Origin: Tritrichomonas musculus
Lineage: Eukaryota > Parabasalia > Tritrichomonadida > Tritrichomonadidae
Direction of reading: 5' to 3'
Assembly: GCA_039105265.1 (NCBI GenBank)
Contig: JAPFFF010000031.1
Span: 1,550,001-1,614,000, forward strand
Length of the DNA: 64,000 bases
Shown here: piece by piece, positions 1 through 9,588 of the stretch
How the letters are laid out: the number at the start of each line of letters is the position of its first letter
How positions within the stretch are numbered: the stretch's first letter is position 1
The notes under the pieces: model-generated
The model's database searches: none
What the model was told of the DNA's origin: nothing
Seen by the model: only the letters and a program-made list of their open reading frames with translations
Position numbers and translations under genes: made by a program

Positions 1-966
1 TCATATCTTTCAATGAAATTCAAAATCATATCTTTGAATGATATTCAAAATCATATCTTTCAATATAATTTAAAATTATATCTTTCAATGAAATTCAAAA
101 TCATATCTTTCAATAAAATTCAAAATTATATTTTTCAATGGAATTCAAAATCATATCTTTCAATATTATTCAAAATCATATCTTTCAATACTATTCAAAA
201 TCATATCTTTCAATATAATTCAAAATTATATCTTTCAATGAAATTCAAAATCATATCTTTCAATGGAATTCAAAATCATATCTTTCAATGGAATTCAAAA
301 TTATATCTTTCAATGAAATTCAAAATTATATCTTTCAATGAAATTCAAAATCATATCTTTCAATGAAATTCAAAATCATATCTTTCAATGGAATTCAAAA
401 TCATATCTTTCAATATAATTCAAAATTATATCTTTCAATGAAATTCAAAATCATATCTTTCAATGAAATTCAAAATCATATCTTTGAATGATATTCAAAA
501 TCATATCTTTCAATATAATTTAAAATTATATCTTTCAATGAAATTCAAAATCATATCTTTCAATATAATTCAAAATTATATTTTTCAATGGAATTCAAAA
601 TCATATCTTTCAATGAAATTCAAAATCATATCTTTCAATGAAATTCAAAATCATATCTTTCAATGAAATTCAAAATCATATCTTTCAATGAAATTCAAAA
701 TCATATCTTTCAACAGAATTCAAAATCATATCTTTGAATGATATTCAAAATCATATCTTTCAATATAATTTAAAATCATATCTTTCAATGAAATTCAAAA
801 TCATATCTTTCAATAAAATTCAAAATCATATCTTTGAATGAAATTCAAAATCATATCTTTCAACAGAATTCAAAATCATATCTTTTAATATCATTCAAAA
901 TCATATCTTTCAATGAAATTCAAAATCATATCTTTCAATGAAATTCAAAATCATATCATTGAATGA
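1..966. repeat. 25-bp satellite array, left locus
   Basis: Head-to-tail 25-bp units built around ATTCAAAATCATATCT followed by TTCAATGAA, varying mostly in the last few bases (GAA, TAT, AAA, GGA, ACT). About 38 units are visible and the array runs off the left edge. No 25-mer contains a stop in common frames, so long frames occur by chance; their translation repeats every 25 residues because 25 is not a multiple of 3. The unit order matches 46289 onward, except that the right-hand copy has one extra unit. It is a tandem satellite and is not judged to be coding. Confidence 0.95.
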
Positions 967-1104
967 AATTTTGATCTAATAATAATTTATAAGACAGCAT
1001 TATACTTGGCAGTTGAAAAAGAAAACATTGAAATAGTGAAACTTTTATTAACGAATGAGAAACTTGATATCAATCTTCTTAATATTTTCAATAATTTTTT
1101 ATAA
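967..1104 (+). pseudogene. Single ankyrin-repeat fragment between satellite arrays
   Basis: A 138-nt block reads as one ankyrin repeat (TALYLAVEKENIEIVKLLL, then TNEKLDINLLN). It is preceded in frame by TGA (964-966) and closed by TAA (1102-1104), so it cannot be translated with neighbouring repeats. The conserved TALxLAVxxxNxxIVKLLL core identifies it. It is a remnant of the ankyrin gene family seen intact at 41516. The same block recurs ten times in the window with nearly the same sequence. Confidence 0.85.
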
Positions 1105-1529
1105 AATTCAAAATTATATCTTTCAATTTCATTCAAAATCATATCTTTTAATACTATTCAAAATCATATCTTTCAATACTATTCAAAATCATATCTTTCA
1201 ATACTATTCAAAATCATATCTTTCAATTGGATTCAAAATTATATCTTTGAATGAAATTCAAAATCATATCTTTCAATATAATTCAAAATTATATCTTTCA
1301 ATGAAATTCAAAATCATATCTTTCAATGAAATTCAAAATCATATCTTTGAATGATATTCAAAATCATATCTTTCAATATAATTTAAAATTATATCTTTCA
1401 ATGAAATTCAAAATCATATCTTTCAATAAAATTCAAAATTATATTTTTCAATGGAATTCAAAATCATATCTTTTAATATCATTCAAAATTATATCTTTCA
1501 ATATAATTCAAAATCATATCATTGAATGA
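1105..1529. repeat. 25-bp satellite array, 17 units
   Basis: Exactly 425 bp, or 17 units of the 25-bp satellite, between two ankyrin fragments. The same 17-unit block is found at 47418-47842. Confidence 0.93.
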
Positions 1530-1667
1530 AATTTTGATCTAATAATAATTTATAAGACAGCATTATACTTGGCAGTTGAAAAAGAAAACATTGAAATAGT
1601 TAAACTTTTATTAACGAATGAGAAACTTGATATCAATCTTCTTAATATTTTCAATAATTTTTTATAA
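1530..1667 (+). pseudogene. Single ankyrin-repeat fragment
   Basis: Second 138-nt ankyrin block of the left locus, with the same limits (TGA before, TAA at 1665-1667) and the same core (ALYLAVEKENIEIVKLLL). It is followed without satellite by the terminal ankyrin piece. Confidence 0.85.
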
Positions 1668-1920
1668 AATTCAAAATCCTATTTTAAAATAATAAAATTT
1701 TACACGACAGCATTACATAAAGCTGTAAAAGACGGAAATATTGAGATTATAAAGCTTTTATTGGAACAATCAAATATAAAAAAGGACATTAAAAATGGAA
1801 TTTTTATTATTAATAAATGAAATTGAAAATATATATTTTAATGATTCCTGATAAAATTTATGGAGAAAGCCTCTCGATCTAACCAATGATCCACAAATTA
1901 AAGAATTGTTTACAAGCTAA
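1668..1920 (+). pseudogene. Ankyrin C-terminal remnant
   Basis: From 1698 the frame reads a clear ankyrin repeat (TTALHKAVKDGNIEIIKLLL) ending at TGA 1818-1820. In another frame, 1876-1920 reads DLTNDPQIKELFTS and stop, which resembles the usual tail of trichomonad ankyrin proteins. The two pieces lie in different frames, so the end of the gene is broken. Copy at 47981-48233. Confidence 0.75.
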
Positions 1921-2035
1921 ACATTCTGCCTAATTTAGTAATAAAATAAATATTTCCTTTATATTTTTTAGAATTATAGATATTTTTATTATTTTTCCCC
2001 AGTGTTTGCACTTTTGATATTTGATATGTCAAATT

Positions 2036-2519
2036 CAGGGATGATGGACGGGCACGGGCACGGGCAAATTGCCCGTAAAAATGACGAGCCACGGGCAGTG
2101 CCCGTGTTTTCCCGTACTTGCCCGTGCCCGTCTTGCCCGTTCTTAAAAAAAGTGACATTGCCCGTCTTTGCCAGTGAATTTTGCTCGGGCAATTGCCCGA
2201 GATTAAAAGTGACAATGAAATGTTATTTGAAAATAAGATAATTCTATTGTTTTTTTGATTGATATTTTCATTTAAATTTTTAATATTCATATTTTTTTTA
2301 TTTTAAAGCAATTATAATAATTTATTTTAATAATATTAGTTTAATATTCTTATATTTTATAAGAGCAAAGACGGGGAATGTCACTTTTCTGCCCGGGCAA
2401 ATGAAATGTCAGTTAAAAAAAAAAGAAAGTTCGGGCAAACCTTCTGCCCGTAAATTTTGCCCGGGCAAAAAAGTGACATTCTGCCCGAGCTTGCCCGGGC
2501 GGCCCTTTTCACATCCCAG
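2036..2519. mobile_element. hAT-like MITE, 484 bp, with 8-bp target duplication
   Basis: GC-rich ends made of GGGCA/TGCCC motifs enclose an AT-rich centre. The ends are CAGGGATG and CATCCCAG (RC CTGGGATG). They are flanked on both sides by the direct repeat GTCAAATT (2028-2035 and 2520-2527). An 8-bp duplication and CAGGGATG-type ends are typical of hAT elements. No transposase is present; short frames inside (about 60-126 codons) are by-products of the GC-rich repeats. An identical copy lies at 48349-48832, carried by the block duplication and not a second insertion. Confidence 0.85.
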
Positions 2520-2527
2520 GTCAAATT

Positions 2528-3240
2528 TCATGGGATATATAAATGTAACCATAATATTGTGAATTTTGATATGCCTGCTTTTTTTAAAATTAATTTGATG
2601 ACAGAATCATAATAAAAATGATTCATATCCAAATCCAAAAAAAAAAAAAAAGTATGAGCAATATAAATAATTAATTTTTTAAATTTCATAAAGAATTTAT
2701 TTCCCATATTCACACATTGCAAACTTTATATAAGTAGTGATATATATATATATTTAATAATTTGGGACAATGTTTTTGGAAGGTGTTCATCTTTTCATTT
2801 TTATTTTTTTCAAAAATCAAAAAATAGCGCATACATTATTTAGTAATATGTTAAAACTTTTCCCAGGTTGATGCATGCAATGCATCTTGAAAATGCCCAA
2901 AAATATTTACAAAGAAAAGAAAAAATTAGATTAAAAAATATTTTCACAAATTTGGTTCTTCATCTGCAGATTGAAATAGGAAAGTTTTTTAAAAACTCTT
3001 TCAACTATTGCAATTACTAGTAACAACAACAAAAAAAAAAGAAAATAAACTCAAAAAGAACAATTCTATACCGAATCTTCTCATTGAAAAAAGAATCAAC
3101 AATAAGCCTTGGTTTTTGTATTTACAATTGTAAACAATTTGTCCGTTTAAAAATTACAATTGTAATTACAATTGTAAATACGTTATTTTCTCGATATTAG
3201 TTTTTTATTTTTATCTTGATCTACAATTACTTTTTTATAT
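2528..3240. other. AT-rich intergenic stretch; end of block duplication
   Basis: No credible gene. It contains poly-A runs, a short TA repeat near 2740 and a self-complementary ACAATTGTAA cluster at 3120-3180. Similarity to the right-hand copy stops at about 3103 (49419), and the tandem duplication unit begins at about 3241. Confidence 0.7.
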
Positions 3241-3303
3241 TAAATTAAAAATATGGTATTTGAAAATACTATTAAGAATAAATAATTTCAAATATGGTAT
3301 ATT

Positions 3304-4358
3304 TTATTTACCTGCACTTGATAATTCTTGATCACGTTTAGATACGAAATCAAAACTGATATCTGGAGCAAAACCGTAATAATTTAATCTAACTTGTTCC
3401 AAAATGTTTTCAAAAGAAGGTATTAATTTTGGATCAAAAGAGATGCATCTTGAAATGAGATCTATGCAGAATTTTGAAATTGAATCAGAAGGACTTGGAA
3501 GCGGAAATTCTTTTTGTTTCAATTTCGACTTAATTGTGTACTTAGGTAACGATCCTTCAAACAAGTGGTACAACAAAACGCCAAAAGAATAAACGTCTGT
3601 TTTATTGTCGTATTTTTCTTCCTTTAAAAGTTCAGGTGACATGTAAATAGCGTCACCTAAATTTTTAACAAAAGAGCTCTGTGATTGTGACACCGTCTGA
3701 TTAATCAGATCGTTAATTTTGACCAGATTCAAATCAGCGATTTTTGATTCCAACAAAGAATTCAATCTGATGTTGTCAATTTTTAAGTCACGATGAATCA
3801 ATCCATGATTGTGAATGAACAACATTGCATGAATGATTTCAATTGCAATTTGTGCTTTGATTGTGTTTGTTAGCATCCCTTTCGTTAGACAGTCTTTCAG
3901 ATCAAAATCAAGGAATTCAAGAAACAATGCAATCGTTGTTATCAATTCATCATCATCGTTAATATTGATGATTTCGCAAGTGTTGACTCCGAATATCTTG
4001 CAAATGCATGGGTGGTCAATCGTGAGCAAGAGTTCAAACTCTTTCATTGCATTCTGCACGTGTTTGAATGTTTCTTCTTCAGGAATCAATACTTTTTTGC
4101 ACATCACTCGTCTGTTTCGAATGTCAATGATCTTTTGATATAAAAAGAACTGGTTTTATTTGATCTTTTCAACAAGAACATGGAACTGTTCATCATCTTC
4201 ACCAATGAAAAAGTTTTTATCTTTTTCATTTGTATTTGTTGCTTCATTTGCTTTAATTACTTCATTTGTGTTCATCGGTGAAAGAATCAGTCTGGGAATT
4301 GGAGCAGGATTGAGTTTGTTTACATATTCAATGAATGATTTGATGTCAAAATCTTGAT
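3304..4358 (-). pseudogene. Inverted truncated kinase copy, nonsense-interrupted
   Basis: This is a reverse-oriented copy of the second kinase domain of the double-kinase gene at 6974-9114, with the linker before it. Motifs on the minus strand: VMCKKVL (ATP lysine), HRDLKIDN (catalytic loop), DLN in place of DFG, MSPE, TDVYSFG. The CAA codon of KIKQNQ is TAA here (4156-4158), separating the linker from the kinase domain. Other copies (26574, 39711) keep CAA. Homology ends at a head-to-head junction near 4358, where sequence of the opposite strand begins. The first kinase domain and ubiquitin-like region are absent. Unlike the copies at 26.5 and 39.7 kb, no tRNA lies on its 3' side. Confidence 0.85.
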
Positions 4359-4373
4359 TCGTGATAGAATTAA

Positions 4374-4534
4374 AATCATGAAAAACCAGAAATACCTGAA
4401 TATTTGCCAGAAACAATTTCTTCTCTTATCACAGAATATTTGAGTCCAAAACCGTCTTCTAGACCTACGTTTGAGCAAATTGTGAATGTGATCAGTGATC
4501 CAAATTTCTATTCAGATCCAAATCAAGATTTGGG
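4374..4534 (+). pseudogene. Kinase fragment, head-to-head with the inverted copy
   Basis: Plus-strand scrap of the first kinase domain C-lobe and linker (KPEIPEYLPETISSLITE, KPSSRPTFEQIVN, NQDLG), matching about 7915-8070. It stops abruptly at GATTTGG, where the hAT-like remnant begins. With the inverted copy to the left it forms a divergent junction that also occurs at 27644 and 40781. Confidence 0.8.
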
Positions 4535-4651
4535 CAAAGACGAGCAATGTCACTTTTTTTAAGTACGAGCAAGACGGGCGCGGGCAGACACGGGGAAACA
4601 CGAGCACAGACATTGCCCTTTGCCCTTGCCCGTGCCCCTCCAACATCCCTA
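4535..4651. mobile_element. hAT-like element remnant, one end only
   Basis: Short GC-rich piece with the same GACGGGC / TGCCCTTGCCCGTGCCC motifs as the MITE at 2036. It ends in CATCCCTA, a good hAT-type terminus. The other end is missing and abuts the kinase fragment. The same truncated form occurs at 27805 and 40942. Confidence 0.65.
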
Positions 4652-5058
4652 ATGCTTAGACATATTTATCGTATATCTTTATTTCTATCTTAATTTTTAA
4701 CATATGACTTTTTTCTTAATTTTTGAATATTATTTCTTTATGCAATATAAGTTCTGCTTTGTTTCAAAATTAATTTTATTCAAGATTATTTTTTGAATGA
4801 AAAATAATCTTCTATACAATTTTAGAATAGATTAAAATTTTAATTTATCAAAATTGTATATAAATCTTAAAACTTTCAATTAACATAAATTATATTGAAT
4901 ATGTTAAACATTTAAACTCACAAAATAAAAATTACGAATATCTCTAAAAAATATACATAAAGAATTTTATACTTGAATATTTACCTATAAAATAATATTT
5001 TATAATGATATATATAATTTATATTAAATTTTATAGGCTAAATTTTTTGGAAAAAGAT
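4652..5058. other. AT-rich intergenic stretch, no gene seen
   Basis: Very AT-rich sequence without a credible reading frame, conserved in units 2 and 3. Unit 3 similarity ends at the equivalent of its right border, just before the TIR element. Confidence 0.6.
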
Positions 5059-6894
5059 GAGTGCTGCATAGGCTTGTTATTCTGATATCAATTATCAGGT
5101 TTGGCACTTTTTTTAACTCAGATAATCGATAATAAAATGCTATCGATTGGAACTTTTTATTGATGAATTCGATTATCAAGTATGAAATGTGATACAAAAA
5201 AAATATGCTTTTGATATCGAATCTTGATTAATCGAAATTAATCCCTGAAAAAACCATTGAAAATAGTATTTTAATGACATAAAATAAATATATTCTAACT
5301 TATTATGTAAAAGAATCAGATTTTATTAAATTTTATAACGGATATGTGAAGTAATCAGTTAAAAAAGTTTACAAAATTTTAATACGTTAAAAAATTTTCA
5401 ATATTGATAATCGATCTTTTATTTTTATTCATTATTGATATCAGAGAATAAATTTTTGATTAGATATTGATATCAGAAAAATGGATCAATTATCGATATC
5501 GAAAATCGAGACTTAACAAGCCTAGTGCTGCAACTAACACTAAAATAAAATCGGCCCTAAATAATCCTTAACGAACTTATTTTTATATTTATCTATATTT
5601 AAATAAAATAAATATCAAGTGATTAATGAATTTGTCTTTTCAAAAAATAGTTATTTATGTTTTTTAAAATTTAAACTTTTCAAATTTTTGAAATAATATT
5701 TAAAATAAAATTATCTTTTTAAATTCAGATACATTTTTTTAAAAAAATATTTTAAAATAATTTTCTTATTAAATACATTCGAAAAAAATTATATATTCCA
5801 GTAAATTTAAAATGGCCACAAGATAATATATTGTATCATTACTTTTTATATTAAAAAATGGTTTCATTTAACATTCAATATTAATATTTAACGAATTTTA
5901 AAATAATAATCATTTTTAATTCCAAAAATATTTTTAATTTTATAAATTATGATATCGATCAATGATTCTTGCTCCTTGAATTATTACCATATAAATTTGG
6001 AACAATTGTATCAGCATTATCCTTTAAAAATATTGATAATTTCCATGTATTAGTGCTTTTAAATTACTCAAAACTTAGTTTTCCATTTGCAATTTGATTA
6101 ATTTCGTCTTGAATTGAGCAAGCATCGATATCATTAGGTAAATTTATGCTCCACTCATTTAAATAATAATAATAAAAAAATATTATTTAAATGAGTGCTG
6201 CAAATCACACAATGCTGAATTTTCAAGATTTGCTATATTCATCTTCTTTCCTATAAATTTTTATCGAAAATTTTATCTAAATGATTTTGAATACATCAGT
6301 TCACAAATGATATGATCGATAATAAAAAAGTCGAATAACTCATTATGCTTTTGAATTTTTTTAGTAAAAATAATTTATATAATAGTAATTTAATTTTCTA
6401 AACAATATTTTTCCAAAATAAAAAAAAAAAATAATACTTTTTTGTTCTAAATGTACTGTTCTGAAAAAACAGTAAGACAGTTATTTATCTAATTATAAAA
6501 TATTTTGTATCATCATGCAATAAATTAAGGATAAAAATATTATAAAAAAATTTAGGGAAAAATTTCAAGAAATTCATAAATTTATCATTTTTTAAATTTA
6601 ATTTAAATTTATATTCCATTCTTTTTTGAATTATAATATATATTATTTATAAATATGTTTACTTTTAATAATTGTTTAAATATTTTGTAGTGAAATATAT
6701 ATTAGACAATTTCATTCATATGATTTGAACCAATGTCATGTTGAATTTTTTTTCTTTTTTTTGAATTAATTCATGAATGTATTTATATATAAATATATAT
6801 ATAAATATATCTGAATGGTTAAATCGTTCTAAACACTTTTTTTTGTGCAAAAAAAACAGTTTGAAAAATTTAAAAATTTTGAGTTGCAGCACTC
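5059..6894. mobile_element. Compound TIR element with GAGTGCTGCAACT ends
   Basis: The outer ends are inverted repeats: GAGTGCTGCAACT in the left copy (interrupted here by the nested MITE; uninterrupted at 28329) and AGTTGCAGCACTC at 6882-6894. Inside, a second pair of ends faces away from a short spacer: CCACTC at 6151-6156 and GAGTGCTGCAA at 6193. This suggests two related elements side by side, 5059-6156 and 6193-6894. No transposase frame is seen. The superfamily and target duplication are not clear from sequence alone. The unit 2 copy without the nested insertion is 28329-29698. Confidence 0.65.
5069..5524. mobile_element. Nested 456-bp MITE with 8-bp target duplication
   Basis: Bounded by perfect 10-bp inverted ends TAGGCTTGTT / AACAAGCCTA, with subterminal GATATC/ATCGAT palindromes. 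It is flanked by direct repeats GTGCTGCA (5061-5068 and 5525-5532). Unit 2 has the uninterrupted site with a single GTGCTGCA (28331-28338). The 8-bp duplication suggests hAT-type mobilisation. Non-coding. Confidence 0.88.
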
Positions 6895-6973
6895 ATTTTT
6901 GAAGATATTTAATTGAAATAAACACTTTATAAATTGAGAGAACGTGATTGACATTTCAGAGCCAAAAATATAA

Positions 6974-9114
6974 ATGGAATTTACCAAAGATCTCCATCAG
7001 ATTAAGGTTTATAAAGGCTGGATAACGAAATGCGAACCTATTTTGATTACCTACCAATCAGAAGACAGCTTATATAATGTTGCACATACTATTTTAGCAG
7101 AATTAAATATGAAAAGTACTGATCTTCCAAATCTGATAATTTCTTCTATTAATCCATCAATCTCAGAACTTGATATCACAAAAACACTTAATGAACAAGG
7201 AATAAATGATGAATCATCATTATATGTTAATATTGGTCAAGCAAATATCCATATTCGAACCAAAGATGAATTTGATATTTTGGAAAAGATTGGCAGGGGA
7301 TCAAACACGATCACCTATTATGCAATTGATAAAACAAATGGAAATAAAGTTGCATCTCAAGAAATTACTGACCAGAAGGGCCAAATTGCGAATAAAATAA
7401 ATTTAACATCAATAAACTTTCCATCGATCATTAAATTATACGGAATTATTGAAAATTAAGAAGATAATTCAAAAATTTCCATTTTACTAAACCAATATGC
7501 ATCGAATGGTACATTAAATGAAAAGTTAATTGGAAGAAGAAATGTCCAACCTTTAAATTACACACAAAAGTGCATCATTATGTATGGAATTGCAGCAGGA
7601 ATGAAGAAACTTCATGAGAAAGGAATCATTCATTATGATTGAATGCTAACAATATTCTTCTTAATGATGATTGTGAACCTTTGATTGCAAATTTTGGCCA
7701 AAAAAGAATAATTGATGTATTTGAGCCTCGTCCTGATGTATATATAAAATATTGGTATTCACCTGAAGTAATATCTTCAGGTGATTATGATGATGGAGAA
7801 GAAAAATCTGCTCAAGATGTTTATTCATATGGAATGTTAGTTCTATATCTGATGACTGGCGTTGTTCCTTGGGCTTCTAAACGTAATCTTCAAATTCTTA
7901 GGTTTATCACGAATCATGAAAAACCAGAAATACCTGAATATTTGCCAGAAACAATTTCTTATCTTATCACAGAATGTTTGGATCCCAAACCGTCTTCTAG
8001 ACCTGCATTTGAGCAAATTGTGAATGAGATCAGTGATCCAAATTTCTATTCAGATCCAAATCAAGATTTGGACATCAAATCATTCATTGAATATGTAAAC
8101 AAACTCAATCCTGCTCCAATTCCCAGACTGATTCTTTCACCGATGAACACAAATGAAGTAATTAAAGCAAATGAAGCAACAAATACAAATGAAAAAGATA
8201 AAAACTTTTTCATTGGTGAAGATGATGAACAGTTCCATGTTCTTGTTGAAAAGATCAAACAAAACCAGTTCTTTTTATATCAAAAGATCATTGACATTCG
8301 AAACAGACGAGTGATGTGCAAAAAAGTATTGATTCCTGAAGAAGAAACATTCAAACACGTGCAGAATGCAATGAAAGAGTTTGAACTCTTGCTCACGATT
8401 GACCACCCATGCATTTGCAAGATATTCGGAGTCAACACTTGCGAAATCATCAATATTAACGATGATGATGAATTGATAACAACGATTGCATTGTTTCTTG
8501 AATTCCTTGATTTTGATCTGAAAGACTGTCTAACGAAAGGGATGCTAACAAACACAATCAAAGCACAAATTGCAATTGAAATCATTCATGCAATGTTGTT
8601 CATTCACAATCATGGATTGATTCATCGTGACTTAAAAATTGACAACATCAGATTGAATTCTTTGTTGGAATCAAAAATCGCTGATTTGAATCTGGTCAAA
8701 ATTAACGATCTGATTAATCAGACGGTGTCACAATCACAGAGCTCTTTTGTTAAAAATTTAGGTGACGCTATTTACATGTCACCTGAACTTTTAAAGGAAG
8801 AAAAATACGACAATAAAACAGACGTTTATTCTTTTGGCGTTTTGTTGTACCACTTGTTTGAAGGATCGTTACCTAAGTACACAATTAAGTCGAAATTGAA
8901 ACAAAAAGAATTTCCGCTTCCAAGTCCTTCTGATTCAATTTCAAAATTCTGCATAGATCTCATTTCAAGATGCATCTCTTTTGATCCAAAATTAAGACCT
9001 TCTTTTGAAAACATTTTGGAACAAGTTAGATTAAATTATTACGGTTTTGCTCCAGATATCAATTTTGATTTCGTATCTAAACGTGATCAAGAATTATCAA
9101 GTGCAGGTAAATAA
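6974..9114 (+). pseudogene. Ubiquitin-like + double-kinase gene, unit 1 copy, broken
   Basis: ATG at 6974. The first about 93 residues look ubiquitin-like (late strand SSLYVNI). A degenerate kinase domain follows: GRGSNT loop, lysine lost (KVASQEI), HYD-L-NANN catalytic loop, NFG in place of DFG, so it is probably a pseudokinase. After a linker comes a second kinase domain with VMCKK lysine, HRDLKIDN, DLN for DFG and MSPE, which retains the main catalytic residues. Two breaks: TAA at 7457-7459 (TCA in unit 2), and a shift of frame within the catalytic loop near 7636-7641, shared with unit 2. The second frame runs open from about 7639 to 9114. The pseudokinase-kinase order recalls JAK kinases, but the domains look TKL-like. 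No coding function is likely for the full protein. Confidence 0.85.
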
Positions 9115-9385
9115 AATATACCACATTTGAAATTATTTATTCTTAATAGTATTTTCATAGACCATATTTTTAATTTAATTTTATAATAATGCATAAAAAA
9201 TGAAGAAAAAATTCAATCAATTTAAAGCAGAAATTCAAAAATTTAGTGAAAAATTTTCAAAATCTGATGGAAAAAAAAACTTTAATTTTAATAACTACAC
9301 CTTATTAAAGTAAATAATTTCCTCATTTTTATTTTCCAATCATAAAACCATTGAAAAAAAAAAAAAAAAAAGAATATGAAAAAAG
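9115..9385. other. Intergenic spacer between kinase gene and tRNA
   Basis: AT-rich, conserved in inverted form at about 26308-26573 and 39443-39710. It ends in a poly-A run (plus strand) that serves as the T-run downstream of the minus-strand tRNA. Confidence 0.6.
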
Positions 9386-9456
9386 GGGCAATCCGGGAAT
9401 TGAACCCGGGACCTCACGCACCCTAAGCGTGAATCATACCACTAGACTAATTGCCC
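9386..9456 (-). tRNA. tRNA-Pro (AGG)
   Basis: 71-nt cloverleaf on the minus strand: acceptor GGGCAAT/ATTGCCC, anticodon stem CACGC/GCGTG around loop TTAGGGT (anticodon AGG, reads CCU), T-arm CCGGG-TTCAATT-CCCGG. No intron. T-runs follow on the minus strand as a Pol III stop. Confidence 0.97.
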
Positions 9457-9588
9457 TTGATGTTAAATATATTTATTTATAAAATATATTAAATTTACAA
9501 AAATTCCAAATTAAATGATTTATAAAATAGGTCTTTTTTTTTATAAAAAAAGTGTTACAATTTTAATTATGCTGCCACTTTTTATAAA

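Larger units (their letters stand above)
1..3103. repeat. Block duplication A, left copy
   Basis: The whole stretch (satellite, ankyrin fragments, ankyrin tail, hAT-like MITE, AT-rich flank) recurs in the same orientation at 46289-49419. Differences are one extra 25-bp unit, small indels and rare substitutions. The copies part abruptly after AGAATCAACAAT. Confidence 0.93.

Noticed and set aside
1-966. CRISPR array
   Set aside because: There are no spacers; units are head to tail and diverge gradually, in a eukaryotic genome. The 122-bp array at 14591 likewise has no spacers.
13-1529. Long plus-strand frames (FKIISFN-IQNHIF repeats) as genes
   Set aside because: They are pure translations of the stop-free 25-bp satellite, repeat every 25 residues and lack any non-repeat domain. 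The same holds for 42998-47842.
1910-2290. Genes at 1910-2290, 1989-2192 and 2002-2241 (and copies at 48.2-48.6 kb)
   Set aside because: They overlap on both strands within the GC-rich ends of the hAT-like MITE and have no recognisable domain.
8061-9014. Antisense frames opposite the second kinase domain (65, 101 and 62 codons), repeated in every kinase copy
   Set aside because: They follow the kinase copies exactly and are shadows of its codon use.
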